Origin: Antennarius striatus
Taxonomy: Eukaryota > Chordata > Actinopteri > Lophiiformes > Antennariidae
NCBI RefSeq assembly: GCF_040054535.1
Contig: NC_090794.1
Span: forward strand, 2,231,501-2,295,500
DNA: 64,000 nt
Direction of reading: 5' to 3'
Shown: piece after piece, positions 47,500 through 62,000 of the stretch
Layout: every line of letters begins with the position of its first letter
Numbering within the stretch: the first letter of the stretch is position 1
Program-made: the position numbers and the translations under genes
Notes under the pieces: generated by a model
The model's database searches: none
Told to the model about the DNA's origin: nothing
Seen by the model: the letters and a program-made list of their open reading frames with translations, nothing else

Positions 47500-49347
47500 G
47501 ATAAAATCGACTTTATTCGATGGTGAAACCTAAATAAGATCTGCGATTACCAAGCAAGGTTCCCCACAGTTTAACGTCACACAGTTGGAATGCAGTACTG
47601 ACAGAAGAAACGGGACCGCCAAAATAAAAGGGAACAAACACTCGAGCGTCACCTGTCAGGTTAAGTCTATGAACACGACTCCTGGTGTCAAACCAGAGAA
47701 TTAAAACACAAAAAGTGAGGATTTCAAGAAGTCTAGGAGTTCTGGGGGTGAGCAGGCGATCGTGGTAAAGATTCTTCATAACAACAATTTGTTTGGAATC
47801 AAAATCAACACAAACTACTTCCTGTGCATAGTAAAATATCAGGACACGTGGTAAGATGTGTGAACCCCCTCACTAAGATTTTGGTGCCTAAAACAACTAT
47901 ACAGAATAAGAATATTGACGTCACTGAGTGGATAGTGAATAAAAACTTCAATGCAAATTATTTGCACAGATATATAATTTTGTCAGAGACGGGGTTGGTC
48001 GAGTCGTCGCATTCAGAAGCTCTGACTGCACTTTCCTCACCACAGAAATAACGTATTGGACTCAAATGTGGCATCTGAGTGGCACTTCCCTTAAAGTGGC
48101 CTCTAAAGAAACACACACACATACACACGCACCCACCCACACACGCACAAATACAAGAAATACAAACATATCAGGCCCGAAAGGAAACATTCAAAAAAAT
48201 ATTTGCCTCCTGGAAAAATATACATCTAACAGTACTGAAGGGCTGGTGTGTTATTTCTTTTAAAATCTACATTAGCTTAGCTTAGCATAAAGACATTTGC
48301 TCAGTCAGTCCACTTCATACTGCATCCTGAAAAATGAAATTTTGCACCTACTTGTTTTAAGCTTTGAATAAAATTTAAGCAAAAATCACTTCTGCACTCC
48401 ACCAGCAGGGGGCGCTGAGTTTTACATGATTGGTTGGTGCAGGAAAATGTTCCAAGTCCCCAGACGGATTCAAACCTGTTTGGATGTTTCCTAATCACAA
48501 ACGTCCCCACAGTATTTATGCTAAGCTAAATGCTAGCTGTAGCTTTTGTTTAATACCTTTATCCCCAAAAATTGCGAGTCGCTCCATTAATTCCAGTCAG
48601 TCTGGAAACTTTTAATTCTTTTAAAACGTTCTCAATACTTAAGCGTAAATCTTTTTTTATTTATTTTTTTACACAAGCAGGTGTTCGCTTCACACCTGAC
48701 AACATTCATCTCACTCGGGTCACATTCGACCCCACTGGGGTCAAATCTGGGATCATTCTTTACATATAACGTCGGTTTATCTCATCTTTTTGGCCTCCAA
48801 CGCCTCATCCTCCACGTCTAGCAGGACACAAGCGTTGTCCTCGTGACTGGAGCTCGTTTTCTACACACGAAGCGTCGGCAGCCGTCCCGTTGATGGACCT
48901 GGTCCCATCCTCCACAAACGCACCCAAAGTTCCCTTCTTCCTTCAGGTTCGCACCCGAGTGTTGGCAAAATCTTCAAAACAGCTCATCTGAGTGCAGCAC
49001 AACCAGAAACATTAGATTCAAGTCATCGTTATTCTCTCCTCTCCCGTGTATCACACAATGGATAGAACAGAAAAATATCATCTTCAGTTAAGAAACTAAA
49101 CGTGAAAGGAAACATCTTTTGATCAGACAATATATCGTGGCCACGCTGTAACACCAAAAATAGTCTCAAGTTGAAATATATATACTTTTTTTTCTGCCAA
49201 AGAAATGCTGGCTAAGTCACTCTAAGTAGCTTTAATATACTGTTGAGGTGTAGTTTGTGTTTTTCTGCCTCCGTTTGTCCTTTTTCCTTGACAGTCCTGA
49301 ACGCAACATCAAACCAGCACAGAGTAAAAAAAACAAGACGTCCGCTG
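47500..49347 (-). other. Spacer and probable 3' UTR of ppp2r5a
   Basis: The part next to 49348 is probably the ppp2r5a 3' UTR. Several AATAAA-like motifs occur on the minus strand (for example near 48655 and 47485), and I cannot choose the end. No other gene recognised. Confidence 0.45.
48402..48416 (+). promoter_or_regulatory. CTCF-like motif (full core match)
   Basis: CCAGCAGGGGGCGCT fits every position of the vertebrate CTCF core CCASYAGRKGGCRSY. It lies between the opsin and ppp2r5a, pointing away from the weaker site at 47145-47159. Confidence 0.5.
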
Positions 49348-52300
49348 TCATTTGGCACGTGGGATGCTTTCATTGGCGTCGGGATCATCGGCGACCGTGG
49401 TGACGGCTGTAGTGTTAACACACGTGTCCTGGGTACCATTAGTGACATCACTGCTGTTGTTATTGTTGTTGTTGTTGTTCTGGACACTCAGGAGACCGTG
49501 ACTGTTGTTCTGGACCAGAGTGGCGTTGCTGAGCCTCAGCTCGTCCAGCATCTTCCACAGCTCATCTCGCTCCTGCTCCTTCTTCTTCTCCCTGAGGAAA
49601 TCACGTTCACATAAAGACGACGTTCGGCTGAGCGACAGCAGAGCAACACGAGCGTCATGCGGTTGTCATGGTAACCAACATACGCCATAAAAACAAAACA
49701 ATTTATTTCCTGTTCACTTCAGGCGATATTATAATCATCTAAACAGCAGCAGAGACATTTACATGAACTAGTTGGTGGTGATTTTTTTTTTTCCAAACAT
49801 GATGGAGGAGTAATAATTTATTTTGATCATTAACATTCTCACTGCTGCCTGTCGGCTTTGTAGGAGGACGTCAGCTCGTCGAACAGCGTGCAGTTCATCT
49901 CCATCAGCGTCTTCAGGACGTTGTAGATCAGGGCGACGATCGTACTGCAACACAGACGGGCGTCAGGAGGCAAGACACAATCTCTTCACTTCATTTATCC
50001 TCAAATCTCCAAATTAAAAACTCTCTAATTTAATGTACTGTCAATATAATATAATGAAGAATATTTCCAGTGACTGGATCCAATAAAGACCCCTTTTTTA
50101 TAAAATGAAAAACATCACAAATGAAATGTTTCTTCATTATAATTTGCAAACTCTCTTTTTAATCTTCCCATAAATTGAATCTTATTAGAGATGCGGGTTA
50201 ATGTGTTTGTGCTAACGCCTGTACGCAAATGTCAGAAAAAAACAATTATTTCATCCTAATTATTTAGCGGCAACATGCAGTCGACAAACGTGGCAAAAGT
50301 TAACACAAGTTAAAACTTTCCATTTGTATAATTATCAAGGTGAGAAAATGTTTTTTTTCTCCTGTTAGCTGGGCTTCAGACTGCAAATAACACGTCAGAC
50401 TTCATGTCTGCAGTCCTGTTTACATGTAAACAACGGCTTCAGGCGGCTGCTTCCTGCACAACTAACAGCTTTTTGCTTAATAGACGTTCACTCTTGATAG
50501 TTTGGGAACAATAATTAGAGTCCATGCCTGATAGCGCCACATGCTAATATTTAATTCTCTTCATCATGTAACACACGTCTGTGGTCGTGTGTTACATGAT
50601 GAAGAGAACGGATCGCGGGTTCATCACTCACGGGTTCCAGTGCTCTTTGGAGATTCTGTACAGGTTCCCGAACATGATGGGGAGGATCTTGTCGATGTTT
50701 TCCTCGATGAGGCTGAGGATGTACTCGTTGTTCCAGAAGTAGAGCGCCCGCTCTGCTACCTTTGAGGACGGAGGAAAGAGTCGGGAAGTACAGCTTCGAC
50801 CCTCATGTCAGGAAAAGAGTCCAATTTTTTGATGACTTAACAGGGATTTTGCTTTTTGGCATGATTATTGGGAAAGGTGTGGGCTTTCTGACTAGATTTG
50901 GAATTTCATACACAAATCCTACTTTATTTTTATGGCACTTATGAAGAGCTGTCCTGTAATGGTAAGAGTGTCATTATTTAACCTGGTTCCACTTCTGCAT
51001 CAATAACTGCTCAGAAATTAATGCATCGGAAGAAACAATTAGGTCAAAATATGCGTGTTTCTTTCTTCGTTTAAATTCTAGCCTTAAGAGACACAGCTTA
51101 AAACAAAAAGGCCACCGAAGCGCCAGGACAGGAACAAGAAGACTGTAGTGTTACCCCATGACCTGTAGTGGGCGCTGTCTCCCTGCAATGCTCTTAAAGG
51201 TAAAACAGTAATTCTTTTTTTTTTAGTTCATAACGTCTGAAAATTCATTCTGAAATTAATTTAACATCATGGAAAATAAACCTTTCCAAGTAAGTGACCT
51301 TGAAACATGAATGTATTTTTAGCTTACACCAATTTAATTGGTTAAAGGACTGTCTTAAACCATCTGTATGTCAGATTTGTACCTGAAAGTGTGGATTGGC
51401 CACGCATCTCGAGATCTGCTTGAACAACGGCTCCTGGATTTTCTTGAACTGAGTCGGTTCGATGACGTCCAGGATCTCCTCGATCTCACCCAGGAACATC
51501 ACCTAACGGGAGCAGGAGACGTCGTTAGCATCTGCTTGACGGCTGCCATCGGATCCAAGGAGTATTTATAGACGCCGTACCTCTTTCTGGCTGCAGGTTT
51601 TAGGCCAGAACTTCAGCAGCCCACGGATTACCTGCAGACATAAATACGAATGTCGTGATTTCTGTCGAAACGTCATAAAAATAGATGAGAGAAAACAGCA
51701 ACAGTCTGCATGCGGGGGCGACTGCTAGCAGATTTCTCTGCAGTGTTGACTAATTTAGCATTCGAGGCTTTGTGCTTAAGGGTGGGAGGAGTGATAGAAT
51801 GTAGTACCGGTTCGGTGAGCGTAGGATCCTTCTCCAGGAACTGGACCACACAGTAGGCCAGCTGAGGGGAAAGGAAACACGGCGTCAGACAAAAAGCTGC
51901 AACCGTAGGAATCCATCTGGAGATCTGACAGATCCTGAGATTTAAGGTGGACTTCCACGCCACAAGGAGGCGCTGTGACATAGTAATTACATCATAAAGC
52001 CTCTTTCTCTGCAGAAATAAGTCAAAAAGCAGCTGGATCATTTAGCTACACACTCTATCGAGCTCTTTCTGTGTGGTTTTTAAACAGTCAACTCAAGCAT
52101 ATGCAAAATAAATTCATGCAAGAGCACGGAATGAACGGGAAAGTTTTCCCACCTGCGCGTGGAAAAGGGACAGCGCCTTAGCCGTGTGCAGCGGGATCAG
52201 CACCTTCATCAGGAACTGCTTGTGCTCGGCCTTCAGGGGCAAAGCGAACCCGTTGATGATGCTATGAACGGAAGAAAAAACGGGACGATGTCAGGACGAT

Positions 52301-55300
52301 TGTGATCCGAAAGAGACACGGCGGGGCAAAACAGAAAAGCAGAAGATCGGCGGACGGGATTGGCTGCGAAGCCTCCGTGTCATCGGATGCGGTTAAGATT
52401 CTCCGCTCGGATCTTTGTAACCGGGAACGGTGACGGAACTAGAAAACATCGAGTCTAAATATATATAGCAGTTTTTAAATGATGGCCCAGAAAACTCCTT
52501 CGGATGCAAACCCCCCCCCCCCCAATCCCACTCACAGGATGAGTCTAAGTTTAACTGGTATCCATGGAAACAAACAAAAACAACAAACGACAAAGGTTTT
52601 TAAATAGCGAGTTGTTTTTGGTGAGCGTGAAAAGTTTCCAAAGTTTTCTTTGGCAGTCGAAGCCGATCGACCTTCCCGACTCACCTCCCCAGGATCTCCA
52701 GCAGCTCGGCGACGCCGTTGAAGTGTTCGGTTTCGTAGACGAACCTGCGGCGTGGAGAGAAAAGGATGAAATGCAACACATCTGGAAAACAACCTCTCTT
52801 TATTATCTGTGATTCTCTGAAATTCTGATTTTTATTCCCGCGCACACGAGGCCTTAACTCCCCCGTCACCTAATGAGCCCCACATCCTCTGCAGCCCCCT
52901 CCCTCTGTCTGCTAACCCGTTTTCCATCTCGCTCGTGCGCCGGCGGTATGCACAGACAGCACCTGACAACTGTGGCACTATTTTTATGCTCGGTGACAGA
53001 TGGTCGAAGTGGCTGCACCCGTTTTGCCACCTTGCCTGTTGGAAACGACATGGAGTGGCCTCCGTTTCGATCGTCTGAAGCCCGTCGTCGCGCAGCAACA
53101 GGAGGTAAGAACGGACTCGCCGCCGCTGCTGCTGCTGTTGTTGTTGAAGTGCGTTTTGACGCGTTCGACCTTCGGCTTCACTCACCGGAGGAAGATGTTG
53201 TTGATCTGCTTCCTGATGAAGGCCCGCAAACCCAGGAACTTCCCGTAAATCCGATGCAGGATGGTTTTCAGGAAGTCCCTCTCCCTCGGGTCTTCGCTGT
53301 CGAACAACTCCAGCAGCTGAAAGCGAAGACGAGAACGGATCAGTTTAGCTTTTGACCCGGGCTCGAATGGGTTCGAAGCCAATTATACCATCAACACCAG
53401 ATTTTATCTTTTAAATTTAGCCTTTAGCTGCGACTGATAACTTATTTCCCCTTGGAAGATGATTTTGTTTCTCCTTTTATCTGATTTCGCAATCAAAACA
53501 CTGCGATGTCAAACAGTTCAGATCCAACAAACCCCAATTTTCCTGCACGCCAACGCCACCATGCTAAAGCATGAAAGCATATAAATAAGCACAAAAGAGA
53601 GCAGATTTTAATTTCCTCCCCACAGAAATTTATATAAACCGATGCAGCTCTTTCTGGATCACGCATGAACCCGCAGACATCCATCTTTTGTGAAAATATA
53701 AACACTTCATTCTGAGCAGAAACAGATCCCACGCCGCCGCGCAGACGTCTCACGTTTCCACTCCCAAAACACGTGTCCCATCACGTGTTCGGCTCCACAT
53801 GTGGTTGTTTTCCCCCATGTTTGCGGTTTTCCTGCACTGCTTTGTGTTTAAGTCGTACATTCAAGGGAACAAACAGCGAACGGGGGGGAGGTGGGGGTTG
53901 GAAACGCAGCGTCTGATGCGTCCGGAGGAATTCTAAACACGCCATCAAAGCTGATATCGGCGCATATTTTTGAAGATAAGCTGAGGGTGAGCTCGAGTTT
54001 GTTTTTGACGTGACTGAAACGTCTGAATCTTTTGATCGTGGTGAGACGTTTGGCCTTGATTTTGACCTCTGTGGCGGATCTACAGGTGAACAGGTGGGTC
54101 CGTCTCCAACGCTAACTGAGCCCCCACCGCCATCCGATCGCAGACCTCGTCTCTTAACCTGAAGAGTAAACAACAAACGGCTATTTGGAGTGTCCACACT
54201 CCCATCAGCGGAGGCACCTCAGGAGAGGAGGCTGGTTTCTAGCCAGGGCAGATCTAATCGGACCGCAGGGGGGGTTGCTGAACTCCCAGAACACTTTGCA
54301 GTGGGCTGGAATTTTATGGTTATGTAATTCCAAGGTCTGGGTGAATGCTTGACCCTGATTGGCTGTTAACGTTCCCCTGAACTCCTCATAATGTCGTTCG
54401 ATGAGGAAAATCCTGATCAAAATGAATTCCTGCCGTTGATCGAGCAAGAAAACGTTTTCAAGTGTCCAGAATCGTGACGTTAGTTCGATGAAGTGGAATC
54501 AAATCTGTCACAAAACGATGAAACAACAACTCCTCCAACCTGCAGAACAAACTTCTGGTCGATGTAGCGTTTGGCGATGCTCGGCTGGAAGTCGGGGTTC
54601 TCCAGAAAACGCAGGAGAAACTCGTAGACCAGCTGGAAGATAAAGGAAAAACGAACATGAACAGAAATACACACTTGTAGCGAGGCGGAGCGGAGACGGA
54701 CGGGATCGGAATCGGATCGTCACCTGAATGTGAGGCCAGGAGGCCTCCAGGGTGGGCTCGTCTTCCTCCGGGTCAAAGTCAGGGTTGTCACTGGGTGGTA
54801 GAGTCCTGAATATGTTGGTGGTGATCTGGAGGAAACCAACACCAGTTTGATTTCAACTACTTCACCTGATGGAGGACGTTGAGGAACGCCGTAACCTCCC
54901 GTATCCGCCTCAACCCTCCCGTTAAAATCCTGCAGCGGAGGCGATGACTGGAGACAGGTCACTGCCGTCTCTAACCCACCGGCTTATTTTTAGCTCGAGT
55001 AAAATTTGAGAGTGACACACACACACACACAGAGCGGCAGGGAGAGCTGACATTACGTGGCTGGGTGCACACACTCATCCTAATTGATGGAGACAATATC
55101 AAATCGCTTATTGGCAGCTGGAAAACCCGACTGACACCAACGGGAGACGTAGGTAGGGAAGCAAATAGCGAAACCTGACAGCGGCGTGAAATCTGGAAAA
55201 AGTCACTCGCTGCAAAACTTTGTGCAGAGAGGAAACGGTTCAGAAGGAGAGCTGCAGCTACGGAAGGGATGGAAAGGACAAAAACGGAGCGTGGGCGTAG

Positions 55301-58017
55301 AGATGAGGAGATACGAGCTCAGATCTAGTGGATCAAAAATCTGATGATCTGGGTTTGGTTTTCACGTTAACCCGATTTTGTTATGACCGGAAAGGAACAA
55401 CCAGTCCTGGTGTTCCTAAAAACTACAGTTAATCGTGTAATCGTGAACTTGGATGAAGACGGAGCAGCAGGAGATGCTGGAACACTTCCTGCCTGGCTGC
55501 ACCGTGTTTCGTGAACGGCGTTTCTGAGGAATCTTCCAATCATTTCCGGCGAATAAAGACAGAAGCCGTTCAAAGATTTTCTAAAAGCCACTCAAAAACC
55601 CAAATTAAAGAGAAATCCCAAGACGCTGCCGTTCACCCTCGCTGATCAAAGCCGTCCTCTGCTGCAGAATTAATGGGCAGCACTCTGAAAACTCACCTCT
55701 TCACTATCATGTGACGCCAAACAAAAAACATCCAGCAATTTGTCTGCCCTTATTTAGAAACGTCTCCGTCACGTCGGCGCTTTGTGCTTCTCTTCTTCTC
55801 AATCCTTTCATTCGTTCTTTGTTAGCCGCCGTAGCATCCCGAGCTAACTCTCTGGATGGGCGGGACCAGCAGTGGTGAGTCTTAATGACACGTTTTGTAT
55901 TTTAAACGTTGGGATTTTTTGTTTGCATCGAAGAGGAAATGGGAAAAGTGTGTAAAAACCGTTCTGAAAACACCTGAAGCGTGTTAACCTTCAAAACGCC
56001 GCAGACGGTCACGAGACAGACGGGATTCTACATGAAGGGTTTCCAGGTATGAAATGGATTAGAGCCTAACGTCCGCAAATAATCTGGGACTCCTTGACTC
56101 AGCGCTGCTCGCGCTGATAATCTGCTGCAGTGAGTGAATCACCGACCGCGACGCCGACGGCGGCGTTTAAACACTGTCTGTCAGAATCTCGCAACTCCAC
56201 ACACTTACAAAGTCGGGCCCTACGGGAATGTGGAATATCAAGATCTCGTCAATGCAGTGGGAGGAAAATAATGAAGGCAGAGGAGGGAACAAGTAAGAAC
56301 AGGTACGGAAACCTTAGTGTCGACTGAGAACTTTTCAAAATAAGTTCTTCCAGGATAGGAAAGGAAAGAATATTCTAGAATCAGAGGAGCATGAAACATA
56401 TCGTCGAGACGATGACGAATCCGCAGCCTCACCATATCGGTGATTTCTGGGTAAGCGGCCTCCACCAGCACGCCCCTGTTGGTGGAGACGTAGTCCACCA
56501 GCTCGTTCAGCGTGGCCCTCTTGATCTCCTTGCTCTTCAGGTCGGTCACCGAGTCCAGGAAGTCGAAGAGCATGCAGCACTGCTGGAGCTTCTGGGTGAA
56601 CAGTTCCTGCTGCTCGGCGGACGGGGCGTCTGGGGGGACAAAGTTCAGCGCAGTTATTAACACGTCTTTAAATGATCAATGAGGGAAATGCGTGCTAACT
56701 TTACAGATTGGTTGCTTTCAGCAACCGCGGTCACAGTAAAAACACTTAGCATTGTTAGCTAGCTGCAGCACCGGGCCTACAGAGCAGAACTGCGGCCGCC
56801 GGCCCTCCGCCGGTGCCGCTGTGGGTTTTGATCGTAAAGCCTTTTATGGATTAGACGCTGAGAGCGTTCGAGGTTATTAGAGCTGTCAAACTCGATCCCA
56901 GCTGAGCTATAAACAGCATTTGGCAACCGTCCACAAATACAGTGACACACCGTTCAGTGACGTTCTATTCCGGCACGGCGGCGGCGTCTCGTCGCCGCAG
57001 ACGCACGACGTTGTAATCGTAGAAGAGGAACGGAACCGAGAGAAACCAAAACGCGGCTCCGCTTTTCCACAACTCCAGAACCCGAGAGCCGCCAAAGGTC
57101 AAAGGGGTCGTGCAAATATAGAGGTCATCCGTGAGACTTGTTGACAGCGGTGCTGATAAATGTCCTGAAATGTGGATTTTTCTGCTCTACATGAACTGAA
57201 TTTAATACATTTGGGTCATTTTTTTTGTTTGCTAAGTGAATCAAACAGGTCAAGGAGCAGATATTCCACATATAAAGAAAGAAAAAAAAAGTTTTTGACC
57301 CCCCCCCAAAAGAACATCGAATATATGACGCTAAAGTTCATCAAGTGGGTTGGAATCTGTTTCTTACTGATCGATACTCTGGAAGCCACATCGTCACCCT
57401 GAGTTTCACGCCTACTGAAAATATTCCAGAGGTGTTGACAGCTGACGGAGGTCTTATGCAACCCGAGCAGCGCAGCGAGGCTGCAGGGCTGGAATCCATA
57501 TCTCATGTCTGAGGGTTGTTAACACCACGTTTCCGGGGGGGAGGGGGGTAGATCGAATCTCAAAAGGATTTCTCGTTCAACCTGTGCCGGGGTTTTTATT
57601 ACCGCGGCACACGGCGAGTCGCACGCAAGTCAAGTACGAGTCAAGGAGGTCTGTCGTGACATTCCGCGTCCTGCTGTGCGGCTTTTGCATCATGATATGG
57701 AAGCAGGAAGCGTCTCGCAGGTCCAGGTCTCGCCTGGATGTTTCTGCACACGCAAAACAAAAAAAAAACAAAACAAAAAGCCCACACTTTGGCTTTTTCA
57801 TGCCGTGTGAAAAAATAACTCAAATTAAACACAGCAGCTTATTTATTCAGCTGCTGCCGGGTACAAAAACCGAAGGCTGCAAAAGCGATTGGGTTTCGTT
57901 TCATGTTAGTCACGTCTTCTCCTACGCCGACGGTGGAACGGCGCTTCAACGCGCGGCTTTTATACAAGAAGAACGTCTGAGGGGTGAGAATTAAAAATCT
58001 GAAAGCTTTGCCAGTGC

Positions 58018-58048
<31 letters not shown>

Positions 58049-58992
58049 TACAAATGCACAATAAGGACAGCTTTGGTGAGGACGAGAGGAAATATCTCAG
58101 CTGTGCAGAGAATTCAGCAGAAAAATGTGTCAACCTGTGTCGTCCCGGTAACAACATTCACACTCCCATCAAAGACGGGGCAGAAGCCGAACAAATGCGG
58201 ATGCTGCTGTCGCAGGCAGGACGTCGGTTGACGGGTGGAACGTCTTATTCTTATTTTATTATTTTTAGAGGGTCCTGAGGTGCAGATTCAAACCTCAGCG
58301 CAGGCTTTGGGAAAAAAAGAAAAGAAAAGAAAAGAAAGTATTTGTAGCGGGCGGAGAAGGATCACCACCATGATGGAAGCAGCTCTGGGGGTCTTGACCT
58401 CATAACGAATAAATACACAACAAACATATTGACATAATAGCTCAGAATTCGAAGCGCTGCAGGCCGATCCCTGTCCCCTCGGTAGCCGTCAACATTTCAT
58501 AGAAGTGAGTTCAAGCAGAGAGAGACCAAAACAAAAAGCGAAGGTATGCAGGTCAGGTGACCTCCAAATGGAGGAACGCCTCACATGTCGGCCGTGTTTG
58601 TACCACCTGTATTATGTGTGGTTTTTGTATCCTGATGCTTACGAAAACGAGAGGGTTTATCCTTGGTGAAACCCCCTCCCCGACAGCGACGAGCGCATGT
58701 TCTTTCATGTGAGAATTTGAGATTTTTACAGCAATTTTTTTTGTTGTTGTTGCGTTACGGACAAAAATCAAAGGCAACGACGGCTCTTTGAGCCTCCAAT
58801 CGAAAAACCAAAGCAGTCCAGCCTTGATGTAGTGATTCAGAAGGAAGATATGAAAACAGAAAAACTGAATAACTAAAAAAACTAACCAACAGGCTGGGGC
58901 AACACCCCCTACTGCGGGGCAGGTAAGGACTTGAAGGTCAAAGCTGCAGCGGCTGCTGAGCTGGTCGGGTCAGATAAGCGCCGCGTGTACAC

Positions 58993-59026
<34 letters not shown>

Positions 59027-62000
59027 CGTGCGTGTTTACACCATGTTGACACAACATGTCGACCGACGAGAACCTGGAAGAAACCTGCAGCAGAGACGGG
59101 TTCACGACAACGTTTGGACATTTATTCTACCGGCGGATGTCAGCCGATAAAGACGCCATCAATCCTGATTCTAGGCGACCAAAACAGGTTGTTGATTTCG
59201 CCCTGAGGTTTGCTTTCATAGCATACTTTCAGAAGCCTGGTTGTAAAAAGGTGTCTTTATCCCGATCTGAGTGACAGGTAATAAAAATAAAAATAAAACC
59301 ACATAGCTGGCTGATGAACTGCTGAAAACATAGATTTATTTGCTTTTTAATTCTAATTTGATTTGTAAACAGATGAATAACCCACTAAGACGATATAACC
59401 ACAGCGTTCAGGTGGTTAAACGCTGTGATGTTAAACACCAGCGGTTCCAGCGTTAATCTGTTTGATTCCAAACCAGATAAGGAGCCGTCTGACGGCGTTA
59501 TCGAAACAGAACGGCCGACCTGATGGTTTTATCACGGCTGTGATAAACATCCAGTTTCCTGCAGGAAAACGTGACGTCGTGAGGATCTAACCCTGAATAT
59601 TCTGGTCGGGGGTTTTAGCAGCTATGCCCCCCCCCCCAACTTAAAATCTAAACTTAGAAACGCCGCAACTCAAACCCCATCAAAGACAGAATCGCTCCTC
59701 AGAGGCAGTTCTATTCCTGTAGTGCAAACAGAAATCCATCCCGCCTCAGAGGAACTACTCCTGCCATTCCACTCCCGTTACCCACGTGGGTCGTTCAGAA
59801 ACACGAGAATGTGTTGAAGTCTCTGATGAGGATCCGTCTCAGAGGTCAGGGCTGTGTAGGGGAGGCAGAGGTAGGGGGAGGGGGGCCGGACGCCCAGCGT
59901 CTTCCTGTTTCTGCCTGGGCCCGGCCAGTTCCAACAAGTCAACGGATCTGCCTTCGAGTCACCGACTCGTCAATCACAAAAACCACCTCCTGATTTCCAA
60001 GCTGTCAGCAGAGAAATGTATAGAATGAAGGCCGACGGCATCGCCTGCTGGAAGCGGACAGTTTATGGGGGTCAAGGAATGTTTTTTTTATGGAAAATCA
60101 ACCAACAAACCAAACCAAAAAACCTCTGAGCAGAACACACGAGTGAAGCTTTGTCCCGTCTGTTTCCTGGAAAACTATTGATCGATTTGCGATGATGCTG
60201 GCAGACGTGATGGAAACATATTGTGTGGCACACGCCTCACAATCAATAGGACAATACAGCGGGCATTTTTTTTCCCATGAACAGACATCAACGATTCGGC
60301 GCTAAAGGTTGTGATAATCAGAAGCAAGTAAAATGTAGGGGCTGATTTAATTTCAATTTATCACTTAGGATACAACATTTCAATAAAATTGGTGAAAAAA
60401 TTTGACAAAAGACTTTCAGGGGAAGAAAATTTGGCAGAAAAATCCTAAAGAAAAAAAAAAATCTGAGCAAATCAAAATTAAAAATCACCAAATTTACCTT
60501 TAGAGTTTTTTGTATTTTTAATTTGAAAATAGAAACTAAGATTTAAGACTTACATATCTATATTTCTGACAGTTTAGTTTCTTGGATATGAACGTGCAGT
60601 CGATTGCAGGACGCCGTGAAACTCTTTGAGGTTGACGGTTTGATTCTTTCGCTGCCAAAACCACATATAAAATGAAATTTATTGCAGGTTTTGTTTGTTT
60701 TGTTTTTTTTGGGACCGACACTTTGACTCTACAGTAATGGTGTTATTCAACCGCTGCAGCATCCGGATGCAAAAGCATGAGCTCCTTCAGAGCGACGCTG
60801 GCTGTGACAGAAATATCAAACTAAAGGATGCAGCCTGTATTTGGGAAGCAAAAAAAACCCAAAAAAACCCCGCATCCCTGGCTTGCTCTCAAGGCTTCTA
60901 GCTGCCATGGCAACAATGCTGCTCTGTGAGTGACTCATCTTTTCGATGTCTATCACACAACGGGAGCTATAAGCACTCCAACCTCCTCGCTGCAGGAGGG
61001 AAGGAGCATCTTTTGCAGCCTGTGATTGTTAGGAACCTGAAGCAGAGTTCATTTCTTCGCTGATGACATCGCCGGGAGTTCAAGCAGGTCAACGATTTGC
61101 TCTGATTTAACCTGAACCTACGTTAACCCGCTTGGGTTCTGCGTTCATTTTAACACCCCGCTCCCATCACTCCGACTTTCAGGCAACTTTGCAATGAGTG
61201 GAATCAGCCGAGAACAATATCTCTGCTTCCGTGTGTTCCGGTGACGACAGCTGCGCTCTGATTGGTCAGAATTGGGTCTGCATTCATTCTTAATTTTGCG
61301 GTAATAACAGCCTCGGTGAAACAAACTCCTGATCGTGCTGTAAATATAGAAAGCGTGTCCGTAGATGACGCCTACTCACAGCCGCAGCCTCGTGGGTTAT
61401 ATTTGGACGGTGAGTCACGCCGTACCGAGAAGCAGGAATCAATTAAAGAATTTAAACACTGTTGAAAAATTATGACAGGTCAGGAAAACATCCTCGCTGT
61501 AGAGCCGGGACCACACAACACGCATCTTTACATTTTTGCTGCGTATTAGTGACAGTATCAAACATTTTTTGCACATCTTTTCCAAAAAAAATACCCATCT
61601 TTCATTTACTCATCTGTTTGCAAAGCATTGTGGGATTTTTCAGGCTCAGGGGGTATAAACTGAGGAAACTTCCTATTTATTTACCAGCCCTTCTCCTATG
61701 TGACATCAACATTTTAAAAGGTCTTCTTGACTTATAGCCGGCTTCTCAAACCATTAACCGAACGCAGCCCGATTAATGCATCCTCACAAAACGCCCCCAA
61801 GTGATTTCTGACTGCACAGAGCACCAACAAGCTATTTCTAATTACGGGTCGTGGTTGCACAGGAGATGACTGACAAGCCAGAGCTCTGAATCAACAAAAC
61901 GATCTGTGCCATCATAAAAGATTTCCTCTCTGTGCCATGCAAGAGTCACATCAGACAACATTCCTCAGGATCCTTAAAGCTACCAGCTCATTCATGACAT

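Noticed and set aside
52873..53355. A 160-codon plus-strand frame
   Set aside because: It overlaps ppp2r5a exon 53186-53316 in antisense and has no independent support.
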